In this document: one piece after another, positions 17,457 through 29,130 of the stretch
Layout of the letters: each line of letters opens with the position of its first letter
Position numbering within the stretch: position 1 is the first letter of the stretch
From: Bryobacterales bacterium
GTDB lineage: Bacteria > Acidobacteriota > Terriglobia > Bryobacterales > Bryobacteraceae
Length of the DNA: 64,000 bases
Direction: 5' to 3'
Assembly (NCBI GenBank): GCA_003164035.1
Contig: PLRS01000168.1
Coordinates: 62,001 to 126,000 of the forward strand
The notes under the pieces: generated by a model
The model's database searches: none
What the model was told of the DNA's origin: nothing
The model's input: only the letters and a program-made list of their open reading frames with translations
Program-made: the position numbers and the translations under genes

Positions 17457-17552
17457 CGTCGGACGGTTATTTCCCGACGGGCCCTTAGGATGCGAATCGG
17501 CGGCCAAAGCCCGTGCCACCGGCCGGTCCGCCGCTGTTGGACAATAGAAAAC

Positions 17553-18296
17553 ATGCTCCACGATCGAGTAGCTCTCGTCACCGGCGCCGCCACGGGTATT
17601 GGCGAAGCCACCGCCCGCCTGTTCGCCGAACACGGCGCCCAGGTCTTTCTGCTGGATTTCGACGCCGCGCGCAATGAAGCCGTTGCCGCTTCCATCCGTG
17701 CACAATCGGGACGCGCCGAAGCCTTCGCCGTCGACGTCACCGATGGGCCGGCCGTGGCCGCCGTCGCGCGTGCCGCCATCGAACGCCATGGCCGTATCGA
17801 CGTCCTGGTGAATAACGCCGGCATCTATCCCCGCAGCCTCTTCGTCGATATGACCGAGGCTCAATGGGACCACATTCATAACGTGAACCTGAAAAGCATG
17901 TTCCACTCCATCAAGGCGGTCGCTCCCCACATGATCGAACGGCGCTCGGGCAAGATCGTCAACATTTCCTCGGTCACGTTTCACGTCGGCGCGGTGAAGC
18001 TGAGCCATTACGTAGCTTCTAAAGGAGGGGTCATCGGCCTTACCCGGTCGCTGGCCCGCGAATTCGGCGAACACAACGTACACGTCAACTGCATCACTCC
18101 CGGCGCCATCAAGACCGAGTCGGAGCCGCGCTTTGTCAGCGACGACGACGTCCGCGTTTTCCTCGAATCGCAGAGCCTCAAACGCCGCCTGGGCCCGCTC
18201 GACGTGGCTCGCGCCGCCCTCTTCCTCGCCACCGAATGGAGCGATGGCCTCACCGGCCAGTGCCTGAATGTGGATGCCGGCTGGTACATGCACTAA
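17553..18296 (+). CDS. Short-chain dehydrogenase/reductase
   Basis: An NAD(P)-dependent oxidoreductase of 247 residues. The nucleotide-binding TGAATGIG (about 10-17), NNAG (about 88-91), the catalytic Ser in NISSVTF (about 139), and Tyr/Lys in HYVASKGG (about 152-156) are all present. An Asp after the second strand (LLDFD) favours NAD over NADP. It is the first gene before a transketolase-kinase-transporter cluster, so it probably oxidises a sugar or polyol of that pathway. The ATG at 17553 is preceded by ACAATAGAAAAC rather than a ribosome binding site. Confidence 0.88.
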   Translation: MLHDRVALVTGAATGIGEATARLFAEHGAQVFLLDFDAARNEAVAASIRAQSGRAEAFAVDVTDGPAVAAVARAAIERHGRIDVLVNNAGIYPRSLFVDMTEAQWDHIHNVNLKSMFHSIKAVAPHMIERRSGKIVNISSVTFHVGAVKLSHYVASKGGVIGLTRSLAREFGEHNVHVNCITPGAIKTESEPRFVSDDDVRVFLESQSLKRRLGPLDVARAALFLATEWSDGLTGQCLNVDAGWYMH

Positions 18297-18299
18297 AGC

Positions 18300-18335
18300 G
18301 GTCAGCGATCAGCAGTCAGCTCTCAGCTAGCAGAC
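18300..18335. repeat. Family F motif (TCAGCGATCAGC type)
   Basis: A short repeat GTCAGCGATCAGCAGTCAGC followed by TCTCAGCTAG lies directly after the SDR stop. Similar strings occur at 38639, 41704 and 63686, always between genes. Confidence 0.6.
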
Positions 18336-18348
18336 AACTGTGCGCTTC

Positions 18349-18378
18349 TTGGCATATTTATGCGAGATCGAATATACT
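18349..18378 (+). promoter_or_regulatory. Promoter of the transketolase operon
   Basis: A -35 box TTGGCA (18349-18354) and a -10 box TATACT (18373-18378) with an 18-bp spacer. The -10 box ends 6 nt before the GTG at 18385, which predicts a leaderless or near-leaderless transcript. Confidence 0.55.
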
Positions 18379-18384
18379 GAGCAC

Positions 18385-19203
18385 GTGGCCCCCGATCTCG
18401 CCGCCCTCGCCAACCGCCTGCGCCGGCGCAGCCTGCGGATGGTGCATCGCGCGGGGCTCGGGCATCCGGGTGGAGATTTGTCCGCCGCCGATATCCTGAC
18501 GACTCTCTTTCTGGGCATTCTGCGCATCGATCCGCTGCAGCCCGCCGCGCCCAACCGCGACCGCTTTCTCATGAGTAAAGGCCACTCGTCGGCCGCTTAC
18601 TACGGCGTGCTGGCCATGGCCGGCTTTCTGCCGGAATCCGCGCTCGACACCTATATGCAGCCGCTCGCCTTGCTCAACGGCCATCCGGATCGCAACAAGG
18701 TGCCGGGTGTGGAGGCTAATACCGGCGCGCTCGGCCATGGCTTGCCCGTCGCCGTGGGCGCGGCCATGGCGGCCAGGATGGATGGCGCCGCCTGGCGCAC
18801 GTTCGTGCTCACCGGCGATGGCGAGTTGCAGGAAGGCAGCAACTGGGAGGCGGCCATGGCGGCGGCGCACTACGGGCTCGACAACCTCACCCTGATCGTG
18901 GATCGCAACGGCTTGCAGCAAGGCGGCGCCACCGAGAGCACCATGCGCCTGAACCCGCTGGCGGAGAAGTTTCGCGCCTTCGGCTGGGCCGTGCGCGAGG
19001 TGGACGGGCACGACCACGCCCAACTGCTCTCGGTTTTTCGCGCCTTGCCGTTCGAGCCCTCGAAGCCCAACTGCGTGATTGCGCATACGCACAAGGGCAA
19101 GGGCGTCAGCTTCATGGAGGATCGCGCCGAGTGGCACCATCGCGTGCCCACTGCCGAAGAGGTCGCCGCCGCCATCGGCGAACTGGAGGCGGCTGCTCCA
19201 TGA
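18385..19203 (+). CDS. Transketolase, N-terminal subunit
   Basis: The thiamine diphosphate-binding half of a two-subunit transketolase, 272 residues. GHPGGDLSAADIL, SKGHSSAAYYGVLA and the ThDP/Mg loop GDGELQEGSNWEA...DRNGLQ are present. The GTG at 18385 sits 6 nt after TATACT; an ATG at 18340 lies before that promoter. The stop overlaps the start of the C-terminal subunit by 4 bp (ATGA). Split transketolases are often pathway-specific, and the FGGY kinase next to it points to use of a ketose phosphate. Confidence 0.93.
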   Translation: MAPDLAALANRLRRRSLRMVHRAGLGHPGGDLSAADILTTLFLGILRIDPLQPAAPNRDRFLMSKGHSSAAYYGVLAMAGFLPESALDTYMQPLALLNGHPDRNKVPGVEANTGALGHGLPVAVGAAMAARMDGAAWRTFVLTGDGELQEGSNWEAAMAAAHYGLDNLTLIVDRNGLQQGGATESTMRLNPLAEKFRAFGWAVREVDGHDHAQLLSVFRALPFEPSKPNCVIAHTHKGKGVSFMEDRAEWHHRVPTAEEVAAAIGELEAAAP

Positions 19204-20171
19204 CCGCGCCCGCCGATTGCCGGGTGGCTTTTTCGGCCGCCCTGCTGGAGCTGGCCGCCGCCGACCCTCGCATCGTCGCCGTCACCAACGATTCGGTCGG
19301 ATCCTCCAACCTCAAAGCCTTTCGCCAGCGCTTCCCGGAACGGCTGATCGACGTGGGCATCGCCGAACAGAACCTTGTCGGAGTGGGCGCCGGACTCGCC
19401 AACGGCGGCAAGATCCCGTTCGTGTGCGCGGCGGCCTGCTTTCTGACCGCGCGCGCTCTCGAACAAATCAAGGTCGATTGCGCCTATTCGCGCCGCAACG
19501 TCAAACTCTGCGGCATGGCGAGCGGCATGGCCTATGGCGAGCTCGGCCCCACCCACCATTCCATCGAAGACATGGCGTGGATGCGCGCCATCGCCGGTTT
19601 GACGGTGCTGGTGCCCGCCGATGCCGCCGAAACCGATCGGGCCGTGCGCGCCGCCGCCGCCTTCGACGGTCCCGTCTTCCTGCGCATCAGCCGGATGAAG
19701 GTGCCGGCCGTCCATCCCGACAATTACCGCTTCGAAATCGGCCGCGCGGTTTGCCTGCGTCAGGGCTCGGATGTGACCCTGGCGGCGAATGGCACGGTGG
19801 TCTGGCGCGCGCTCGAAGCCGCCCGCCAACTTGCCGCCGAAGGCATTTCCGCGCGCGTGTTAAACTTCTCCACCGTGCAGCCCATCGATCGCGAAGCCAT
19901 CCTGCGTGCCGCCGAAGAAACCGGCGGCATCGTCGCCGCCGAAGAGCACACGGTTCACGGCGGATTGGGCAGCGCCATCGCCGAGGTGGTGGTGGAAGCG
20001 AGGCCGGTGCCGATGCGCCTGATCGGCGTTCCCGGCGTGTTTGCCCCCACCGGCTCGGCCGAGTTTCTGATGGAGCACTTCGGCATTACTGCCGCCGGCA
20101 TTCGCGCCGCGGCCCTGGAACTGGTGGAACAGAAAGTGGCCCATGGCACGCCCGCTCGTACTGGCAATTGA
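19200..20171 (+). CDS. Transketolase, C-terminal subunit
   Basis: The pyrimidine-binding half of the split transketolase, 323 residues. It contains the Glu that activates ThDP (DVGIAEQNLVGVGAGLA, about residue 58) and the substrate-side GELGPTHHSIEDMAWMR. A transketolase C-terminal domain follows (about 190-310). It overlaps the N-subunit by 4 bp and the kinase by 29 bp, so the three proteins are probably made in step. Confidence 0.93.
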   Translation: MTAPADCRVAFSAALLELAAADPRIVAVTNDSVGSSNLKAFRQRFPERLIDVGIAEQNLVGVGAGLANGGKIPFVCAAACFLTARALEQIKVDCAYSRRNVKLCGMASGMAYGELGPTHHSIEDMAWMRAIAGLTVLVPADAAETDRAVRAAAAFDGPVFLRISRMKVPAVHPDNYRFEIGRAVCLRQGSDVTLAANGTVVWRALEAARQLAAEGISARVLNFSTVQPIDREAILRAAEETGGIVAAEEHTVHGGLGSAIAEVVVEARPVPMRLIGVPGVFAPTGSAEFLMEHFGITAAGIRAAALELVEQKVAHGTPARTGN

Positions 20172-21666
20172 TCAGGGAACCACCAACACCAAGGCGCTCG
20201 TCCTCGACCAGCGTGGCGCGGTGGTCGCCCGCGCCTCGCGCCCGGTGCCGATCCGTTTTCCTCAGCCCGCCTGGGTGGAACAGGACCTGGCCGACCTCTG
20301 GTGCACCGTCGTGGAGGCCGCCGCCGATTGCGTCTCCGCTATCGCCACTAATGGCGCCGGGGAAATCGCCGCCATCGGCATCGCCAACCAGCGCGAATCC
20401 GTGGCTCTCTGGGATCGTGCCACCTCCGCGCCCGCAGGCCCCTGCGCGGTGTGGCAGTGCCGCCGCTCCGCGCCGTTTTGCGCCGCGCTGCGCTCCCGGG
20501 GCGCCGAGCCGCTGGTCCGCGCGCGTACCGGCCTGGGCCTCGACCCGCTGTTTTCCGCCGGCAAACTGCGCTGGCTCATCGAACACGCAGCCGACGGCCC
20601 GCGACGAGCCGAGCGCGGCGATCTGTGCGCCGGCACGATGGACACCTGGCTGCTGTGGAACCTCACCGGCGGCGCCGTCCACGCGACCGACGCCACCAAC
20701 GCTTCCCGCACCCAGTTGATGAACCTGGCCGGTCTCCGCTGGGATGAAGAAATGCTGCGCCTGTTCGGCATCCCCGCCGCATGCCTGCCTGCCATTCACC
20801 CGTCCAGCCACCGTTTTGCGGTGACGGCCACTGGCATCGGCCTGCCCGCCGGAATTCCGGTCGCCGCCATGGCCGGCGATTCGCATGCCGCCCTATTCGG
20901 GCACGGCGCCTTTCGGCCCGGCACGGTGAAAGCCACCTACGGCACCGGCTCCTCGCTCATGACCGCTACCCCCGGTCTGCCGCTTCCCCAAGGCGGCCTT
21001 TCCTCCACCGTCGCCTGGTGGGTTTCCGCCGCGCCCCAATTCGCGCTGGAGGGCAATATCACCAGTACTGGGGCCACGGTGGAATGGCTGGGCCGCTTTT
21101 TGGGATTCGCCGATCCCGCCGCCCAGGTCGCCGCTCTGGCCGATAGCGTGGAATCGGCCGATGGCGTCACCGTGGTCCCCGCCTTCGCCGGCTTGGGCGC
21201 TCCCTACTGGGACGAAGACGCGCGCGCTTTGATTTGCGGCCTGACGCGCGGTTCCACCCCGGCCCAGGTGGCGCGCGCCGCCGTGGATTCCATCGCCTTT
21301 CAAGCCGCCGACGTCTTTTTTCCGATGGAACGCGAAGCCGGTATTCCGCTGCCCGAACTCCGGGCCGATGGCGGCGCCTGCCGTAACGATCGGTTGATGC
21401 AGTTTCAGGCCGATGTCCTGGGACGCCCCGTGCTGCGCAGCGATTCGCCCGACCTGGCCGCTCGCGGAGTAGCCTGGATGGCCGGTCTCGCCACCGGCGT
21501 GTGGCGCAATCTTGACGAGCTCGCCGAGCTTGTCCCCGAGCCGAACGCCGCGGATCGCTTCGAACCATCGATCGCCGCCAGCGCCCGCGAGCACCTGCTC
21601 TGCCAGTGGCGCGAAGCCGTCCACCGCGCTCTCTCCCCGAAAGCCGATACCCATGCCGCGCACTGA
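20143..21666 (+). CDS. FGGY-family carbohydrate kinase (glycerol-kinase-like)
   Basis: An ATP-dependent sugar or polyol kinase of 507 residues. The N-terminal phosphate loop is AIDQGTTNTKALVLD, followed by IGIANQRESV, GTMDTWLLWNLTGG, DATNASRTQL, the ATP-domain KATYGTGSSLM and an AFAGLGAPYWDEDA segment. These match glycerol kinase more closely than xylulokinase. Genomic context (split transketolase, SDR, isomerase-like protein, ABC importer) instead suggests a ketose or ketotetrose/pentose substrate, so the substrate is left open. Confidence 0.88.
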   Translation: MARPLVLAIDQGTTNTKALVLDQRGAVVARASRPVPIRFPQPAWVEQDLADLWCTVVEAAADCVSAIATNGAGEIAAIGIANQRESVALWDRATSAPAGPCAVWQCRRSAPFCAALRSRGAEPLVRARTGLGLDPLFSAGKLRWLIEHAADGPRRAERGDLCAGTMDTWLLWNLTGGAVHATDATNASRTQLMNLAGLRWDEEMLRLFGIPAACLPAIHPSSHRFAVTATGIGLPAGIPVAAMAGDSHAALFGHGAFRPGTVKATYGTGSSLMTATPGLPLPQGGLSSTVAWWVSAAPQFALEGNITSTGATVEWLGRFLGFADPAAQVAALADSVESADGVTVVPAFAGLGAPYWDEDARALICGLTRGSTPAQVARAAVDSIAFQAADVFFPMEREAGIPLPELRADGGACRNDRLMQFQADVLGRPVLRSDSPDLAARGVAWMAGLATGVWRNLDELAELVPEPNAADRFEPSIAASAREHLLCQWREAVHRALSPKADTHAAH

Positions 21667-21694
21667 GAAACCTTTGCTCCCCCCTGTTAGAGCT

Positions 21695-21905
21695 GTGGGG
21701 CAGGTTGGCAACCTGCGGACCGATTGTCAATCGGTCCAGCCGGGCGCAGCCCGGCCGTGCGGCGACGGGCAAGAACCCGGGCCCAATTCAAGCTCTCAGA
21801 GTTCGTGGGTTTGGAGCTATGTTTCAGGTTCTGCGAACGATAGCCGGGCTGCCGCCCGGCTGGACCGATTGACAATCGGTCCGCAGGTTGAACAACCTGC
21901 CCCAC
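21695..21905. repeat. Family D long inverted repeat (211 bp)
   Basis: Outer arms GTGGGGCAGGTTGGCAACCTG and GCAGGTTGAACAACCTGCCCCAC enclose a second pair, GGACCGATTGTCAATCGGTCC and its inverse, and a third, CAGCCGGGC / GCCCGGCTG. The centre (about 21760-21830) is not palindromic. It fills most of the gap between the kinase and the DUF2291 gene, where it could fold into a long hairpin in the mRNA. Confidence 0.8.
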
Positions 21906-21922
21906 AAAGCAGCCCAGCCACG

Positions 21923-22534
21923 ATGACAATTTGGAGTCTCATCGCCGCGCTCCTGCTGCTCTCCGCTTGTTCCCCATGGACCGTGGTCCCGCTCTCCGAT
22001 TCCGCCTCCGCTCCGGCCGATCCCAAAGCCCTGGTCGATCGCCTCTGGGACAGCCGCATCGTGCCCGCGGTACTCGACGCCGCCGTCGACGTCCGCGCGG
22101 TTCTCGATGCCGCGGCGTCCAATCCCGAGCGGGCGCGCGCGCAATTCGGGCCGACCCACGGCTTTCTTCTGCTCAAAGGCCGCGGCCGCGTGTTGGCCGT
22201 GGATGCGGCCTCGCTCTCCCATCCGGCCTCGCTCGACGTTCCACCCTTTGACGGCCGCGCGGACGTCACCCTGCAATTGGGCCCCGTCATTTTCGGCAGC
22301 GCCTTGCGCGACGCTACCGGCATCATCCGTTTCAGCGATTTCGTCAACCAGTTGCAATTCGCCGACGCAAGCAACGCATTGAACGAGCGCGCCGCCCGTG
22401 CCGCTCACGCCGCGGGCGACCCCGCCTCGCTCCGCGGCAAACTGGTTGAATTCGCCGGCGCCTGCGCCTGGAACCCGGGTACCTCGCCGGGTCAATCCAT
22501 CGTGCCCGTGCGGCTGACCATAATTGGGGAGTGA
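21923..22534 (+). CDS. DUF2291-type periplasmic lipoprotein
   Basis: A predicted lipoprotein of 203 residues. The signal peptide ends in the lipobox LLSAC (Cys at about residue 14). The body (WTVVPL, FGPTHGFLLLKGRG, FSDFVNQLQFADASNALNERA, GKLVEFAGACAWNPG) matches my recollection of DUF2291, which is found next to ribose-type ABC importers. It lies 183 bp upstream of the transporter ATPase, and is probably an accessory of that importer. The molecular role is not known. Confidence 0.8.
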   Translation: MTIWSLIAALLLLSACSPWTVVPLSDSASAPADPKALVDRLWDSRIVPAVLDAAVDVRAVLDAAASNPERARAQFGPTHGFLLLKGRGRVLAVDAASLSHPASLDVPPFDGRADVTLQLGPVIFGSALRDATGIIRFSDFVNQLQFADASNALNERAARAAHAAGDPASLRGKLVEFAGACAWNPGTSPGQSIVPVRLTIIGE

Positions 22535-22598
22535 CACCGTTGACGACAGCACCCTCCCGACCCTTGCACATTCGGTGGCAGCGGGGGCGGCACAAAAG

Positions 22599-22688
22599 GT
22601 GGGACAGACGATCGTTTTTTGTCGTCTGTCAGGCTGTTGCGGCCTGGCGAGAGCCTGACAGACCACGAAAGACGATGGTTTGTCCCAC
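22599..22688. repeat. Family B palindrome (90 bp)
   Basis: GTGGGACAGACGATCG...GTCGTCTGTCAG pairs with CTGACAGAC...CGATGGTTTGTCCCAC around a GGCTGTTGCGGCCTGG centre. The length of exactly 90 bp is shared with copies at 33816 and 58418. It sits inside the sugar operon, between DUF2291 and the ABC ATPase. Confidence 0.85.
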
Positions 22689-22717
22689 CTCCTCACGGTG
22701 CGCCGCGAGGCCCTCCC

Positions 22718-26189
<3,472 letters not shown>

Positions 26190-26199
26190 GAGATTCGTC

Positions 26200-27609
26200 T
26201 TGTCTAAGCCAAGTATCGGAATCATTCTCGGTAATCGCGATTTCTTCCCGGACGCGCTCGTTGGCGAAGCCCGAGCGGACCTGCTGCGGGTCTTCGATCG
26301 GCTCGGCATCGAAGCCGTCGTGCTCGACGAACACAGCGGGAAACTGGGCGCGGTGGAAACCTGGGAGCACGCCAAACGCTGCGCCGAACTGTTCCGTGCC
26401 GCCCGCGACCGCATCCTCGGCGTGCTGGTGTCGCTGCCCAATTTCGGTGATGAAAAAGGCGTGGCCGACACCCTCAAGCTGGCCGAACTGAACGTCCCCG
26501 TGCTGGTGCAGGCCTACCCCGACGACCTCGACCAGTTCCACGTCGCCCGCCGCCGCGACGCCTTCTGCGGCAAAATCTCGGTCTGCAACAACCTGCGCCA
26601 GTACGGCATTCCGTTCAGCCTCACCACCCGGCACGTGGTCTCCCCGGCGGAGGAGAGCTTCGAAGCCGACCTGCGCGATTTCCTGGCGGTCTGCCGCGTG
26701 GTGCGGGGTCTGCGCCGGGCGCGCATCGGCGCGGTGGGCGCTCGCCCGAACGCCTTCAATACCACCCGCTACAGCGAGAAACTCCTGGAGGCTTCCGGCA
26801 TCAGCATCTCCACCATCGACCTGTCGGAAGTGCTCGCCCTGACCCGCAAGATCCCGGACGGCGATCCGCGCCTCAAAACCAAGCTGGAAGAGATTGGCGC
26901 TTACGCCGACCCAACCGGTGTGCCCGACGCTTCGCTGCGGCAGATGGCGCGTCTCGCCATTGTATTGACCGACTGGATGCGTAACCTCGATCTCAATGCC
27001 ACCGCCATCCAATGCTGGAACTCGATGCAGCAGAATTTCGGCGTCAACGTCTGCACCGTGATGAGCATGATGAGCGAAGCGTTGCTGCCCAGCGCGTGCG
27101 AAGTGGATATCGCCGGCGTGGTCGCCATGTATGCCATGCAACTGGCCTCGCTGCGGCCGAGCGCGCTGGTGGATTGGAACAACAACTACGGCAACGACCC
27201 CGACAAGTGCGTCTTCTTCCACTGCGGCAACTGGGCCAAGAGCTATTTGCCGGACATTCGCATGGGTACGGCGCCGATTCTGGGCAGCGTTCTGGGCGAG
27301 GAGAACACCTTCGGAGCGCTTTCCGGCCGCACCCCCGCCGGACCGGTGACGTTCGGACGCATCAGCACCGACGATCGCGCCGGCCGAGTGCGCACTTACG
27401 TTGGCGAGGGGAGCTTCACCGGCGATCCGCTGGACACCTTCGGCAATCGCGCCGTGGTGGCGATCCCGGGGCTTCAGAAATTGATGCGCTACATTTGCCG
27501 CAACGGCTTCGAGCACCATGCCGCCATGAACGCTTCGCACTCGGCGGCGGCTCTGGAAGAGGCTTTTTCGAGTTACCTGGGCTGGGAGGTGTACCGCCAT
27601 GAGGGATAG
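26200..27609 (+). CDS. L-fucose isomerase-like sugar isomerase
   Basis: A 469-residue protein resembling the L-fucose/L-arabinose isomerase group: an N-terminal Rossmann-like part (IGIILGNRDFFPDAL, LVSLPNFGDEKGVADTL) and a C-terminal part with LNATAIQCWNSMQ, CEVDIAGVVAMYAM, VDWNNNYG, FFHCGNWA and GEGSFTGDPLD. These positions supply the Glu/Asp/His that bind the metal in that family, though I did not assign each one. The TTG at 26200 follows AGGAGA. It closes the sugar cassette, 10 bp after the binding protein, and probably makes the ketose for the FGGY kinase. Confidence 0.82.
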   Translation: MSKPSIGIILGNRDFFPDALVGEARADLLRVFDRLGIEAVVLDEHSGKLGAVETWEHAKRCAELFRAARDRILGVLVSLPNFGDEKGVADTLKLAELNVPVLVQAYPDDLDQFHVARRRDAFCGKISVCNNLRQYGIPFSLTTRHVVSPAEESFEADLRDFLAVCRVVRGLRRARIGAVGARPNAFNTTRYSEKLLEASGISISTIDLSEVLALTRKIPDGDPRLKTKLEEIGAYADPTGVPDASLRQMARLAIVLTDWMRNLDLNATAIQCWNSMQQNFGVNVCTVMSMMSEALLPSACEVDIAGVVAMYAMQLASLRPSALVDWNNNYGNDPDKCVFFHCGNWAKSYLPDIRMGTAPILGSVLGEENTFGALSGRTPAGPVTFGRISTDDRAGRVRTYVGEGSFTGDPLDTFGNRAVVAIPGLQKLMRYICRNGFEHHAAMNASHSAAALEEAFSSYLGWEVYRHEG

Positions 27610-27737
27610 CCCTAAAGGGAAATTCCCACATGACGTACACTTTTGCTACATTTCACAATAGAGAAGGCCGCGCCGAGTTGAGGAAATCGGCGCCGACCTG
27701 AGCGCGCCGGGCCGCCCGCCGGTGCCGAAGGATTGCC

Positions 27738-29048
27738 ATGGAGAACGACACTTTAACCATCACGGACAACCGGACCAACAAGACCTACACCATTCCGATC
27801 GCCAACGGCGCCGTGCGCGCGTTGGACCTACGCCAGATTAAGACCGGGCCGGACGATTTTGGCTTGATGACCTACGATCCGGCCTTCATGAACACAGCGT
27901 CGTGCCACAGTGCGATCACGTATCTGGACGGCGACGCCGGTATTCTGCGGTATCGCGGCTACCCCATCGAGCAACTGGCCGAGCATTGCACCTTTCTGGA
28001 AGTCGCGTTCCTGCTGCTGAACGGCGAGCTTCCCACCCAGGAAGAGTTGGAAAAGTGGAACCAGGCGGTCATGCAGCGCACCATGATCCACGAAAACGTG
28101 AAAAAGTTCATGGACGGGTTCCACCACGACGCCCACCCCATGGGCATTCTGATCAGCACCGTGGCGGCGCTTTCCACCTTCTATCCGGATGCACGCATTC
28201 TTTCCAATCCCTTGTGCAACCGCAAACAGATTGTGCGCCTGATCGGCAAGATGCCCACCCTGGCCGCCTGCGCGTACCGCCATCGCCTCGGCCTGCCTTA
28301 CGTTTATCCCGATCCTTCGCTGAGCTACACCAAGAACTACATGAACATGTTATGGCGGCGTACCGAGCCGACCTACGTGGCCAATGAGGTTCTGGCGCGG
28401 GCGCTGGAGGTCCTGTTCATTCTCCACGCCGACCACGAACAGAACTGCAGCACCAGCACCATGCGCGCCGTGGGCAGCTCCAACGCCGACCCGTTCGTAA
28501 CCACCGCCGCGGCCATTGCCGCGCTCTCCGGCCCGCTTCACGGCGGGGCCAACGAGGAAGTGCTGCGCATGCTGGACGAGATCGGCGCCATCGAGAACAT
28601 CCCCAACTACATCGCCGAGGTCAAGGCCGGGCACCGCAAGTTGATGGGCTTCGGCCACCGCGTGTATAAGAACTACGATCCGCGCGCCCGCATCATCAAA
28701 CGGGTGGCGGAGGAAGTGTTCGAAGTCACCGGGCGCAATCCCAAGATCGACATCGCGCTGGAACTGGAGAAGATAGCGCTCAACGACGACTACTTCATCA
28801 AGCGCAAGCTGTATCCCAACGTGGATTTCTACTCCGGCATCATCTACCAGGCGATGGGATTCACGCCCGACCAGTTCACCGTGCTGTTCGGCATCCCGCG
28901 CACGGTGGGCTGGCTGGCGCAGTGGCAGGAACTACTGCAGGACCCGGAAAGGAAAATCGCCCGCCCGCGGCAAATCTACGTCGGCCAGGAAGTGCGCGAT
29001 TTCGTCCCCATCACGCGGCGCGCGCAGGTGGAAATGGCCGCCGTCTAG
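27738..29048 (+). CDS. gltA: Citrate synthase
   Basis: Condenses oxaloacetate and acetyl-CoA into citrate. The 436 residues match the hexameric type II enzyme. Catalytic regions are HADHEQNCSTSTMRAVGS (first His about 230s), GPLHGGANEEVLRML (His about 274) and GFGHRVYKNYDPRARI (about 312), with the catalytic Asp further on (KLYPNVDFYSG). AAGGA lies 7 nt before the ATG. The stop lies 4 bp from a family C palindrome shared with the convergent gene. Confidence 0.97.
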   Translation: MENDTLTITDNRTNKTYTIPIANGAVRALDLRQIKTGPDDFGLMTYDPAFMNTASCHSAITYLDGDAGILRYRGYPIEQLAEHCTFLEVAFLLLNGELPTQEELEKWNQAVMQRTMIHENVKKFMDGFHHDAHPMGILISTVAALSTFYPDARILSNPLCNRKQIVRLIGKMPTLAACAYRHRLGLPYVYPDPSLSYTKNYMNMLWRRTEPTYVANEVLARALEVLFILHADHEQNCSTSTMRAVGSSNADPFVTTAAAIAALSGPLHGGANEEVLRMLDEIGAIENIPNYIAEVKAGHRKLMGFGHRVYKNYDPRARIIKRVAEEVFEVTGRNPKIDIALELEKIALNDDYFIKRKLYPNVDFYSGIIYQAMGFTPDQFTVLFGIPRTVGWLAQWQELLQDPERKIARPRQIYVGQEVRDFVPITRRAQVEMAAV

Positions 29049-29052
29049 CTGA

Positions 29053-29130
29053 GTGGGACAGGCCTCCCGGACTGTCGGCGCATCGAATCGACTGTTCAGG
29101 CACGCCGACAGGCCAGGAGTCCTGTCCCAC
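29053..29130. repeat. Family C palindrome between convergent genes
   Basis: GTGGGACAGGCCTCCCGGACTGTCG pairs with CGACAGGCCAGGAGTCCTGTCCCAC. It fills the space between the stops of gltA and the TIM-barrel gene. The TAG of the latter uses the first base of the repeat as its third base. It could serve as a two-way transcription stop, though it has no T-run. Confidence 0.75.

Noticed and set aside
22599-22688. Family B palindrome as a transcription terminator
   Set aside because: The T-run is inside the stem rather than after it, and copies occur within operons, inside a gene and upstream of genes, so termination is not a consistent explanation.
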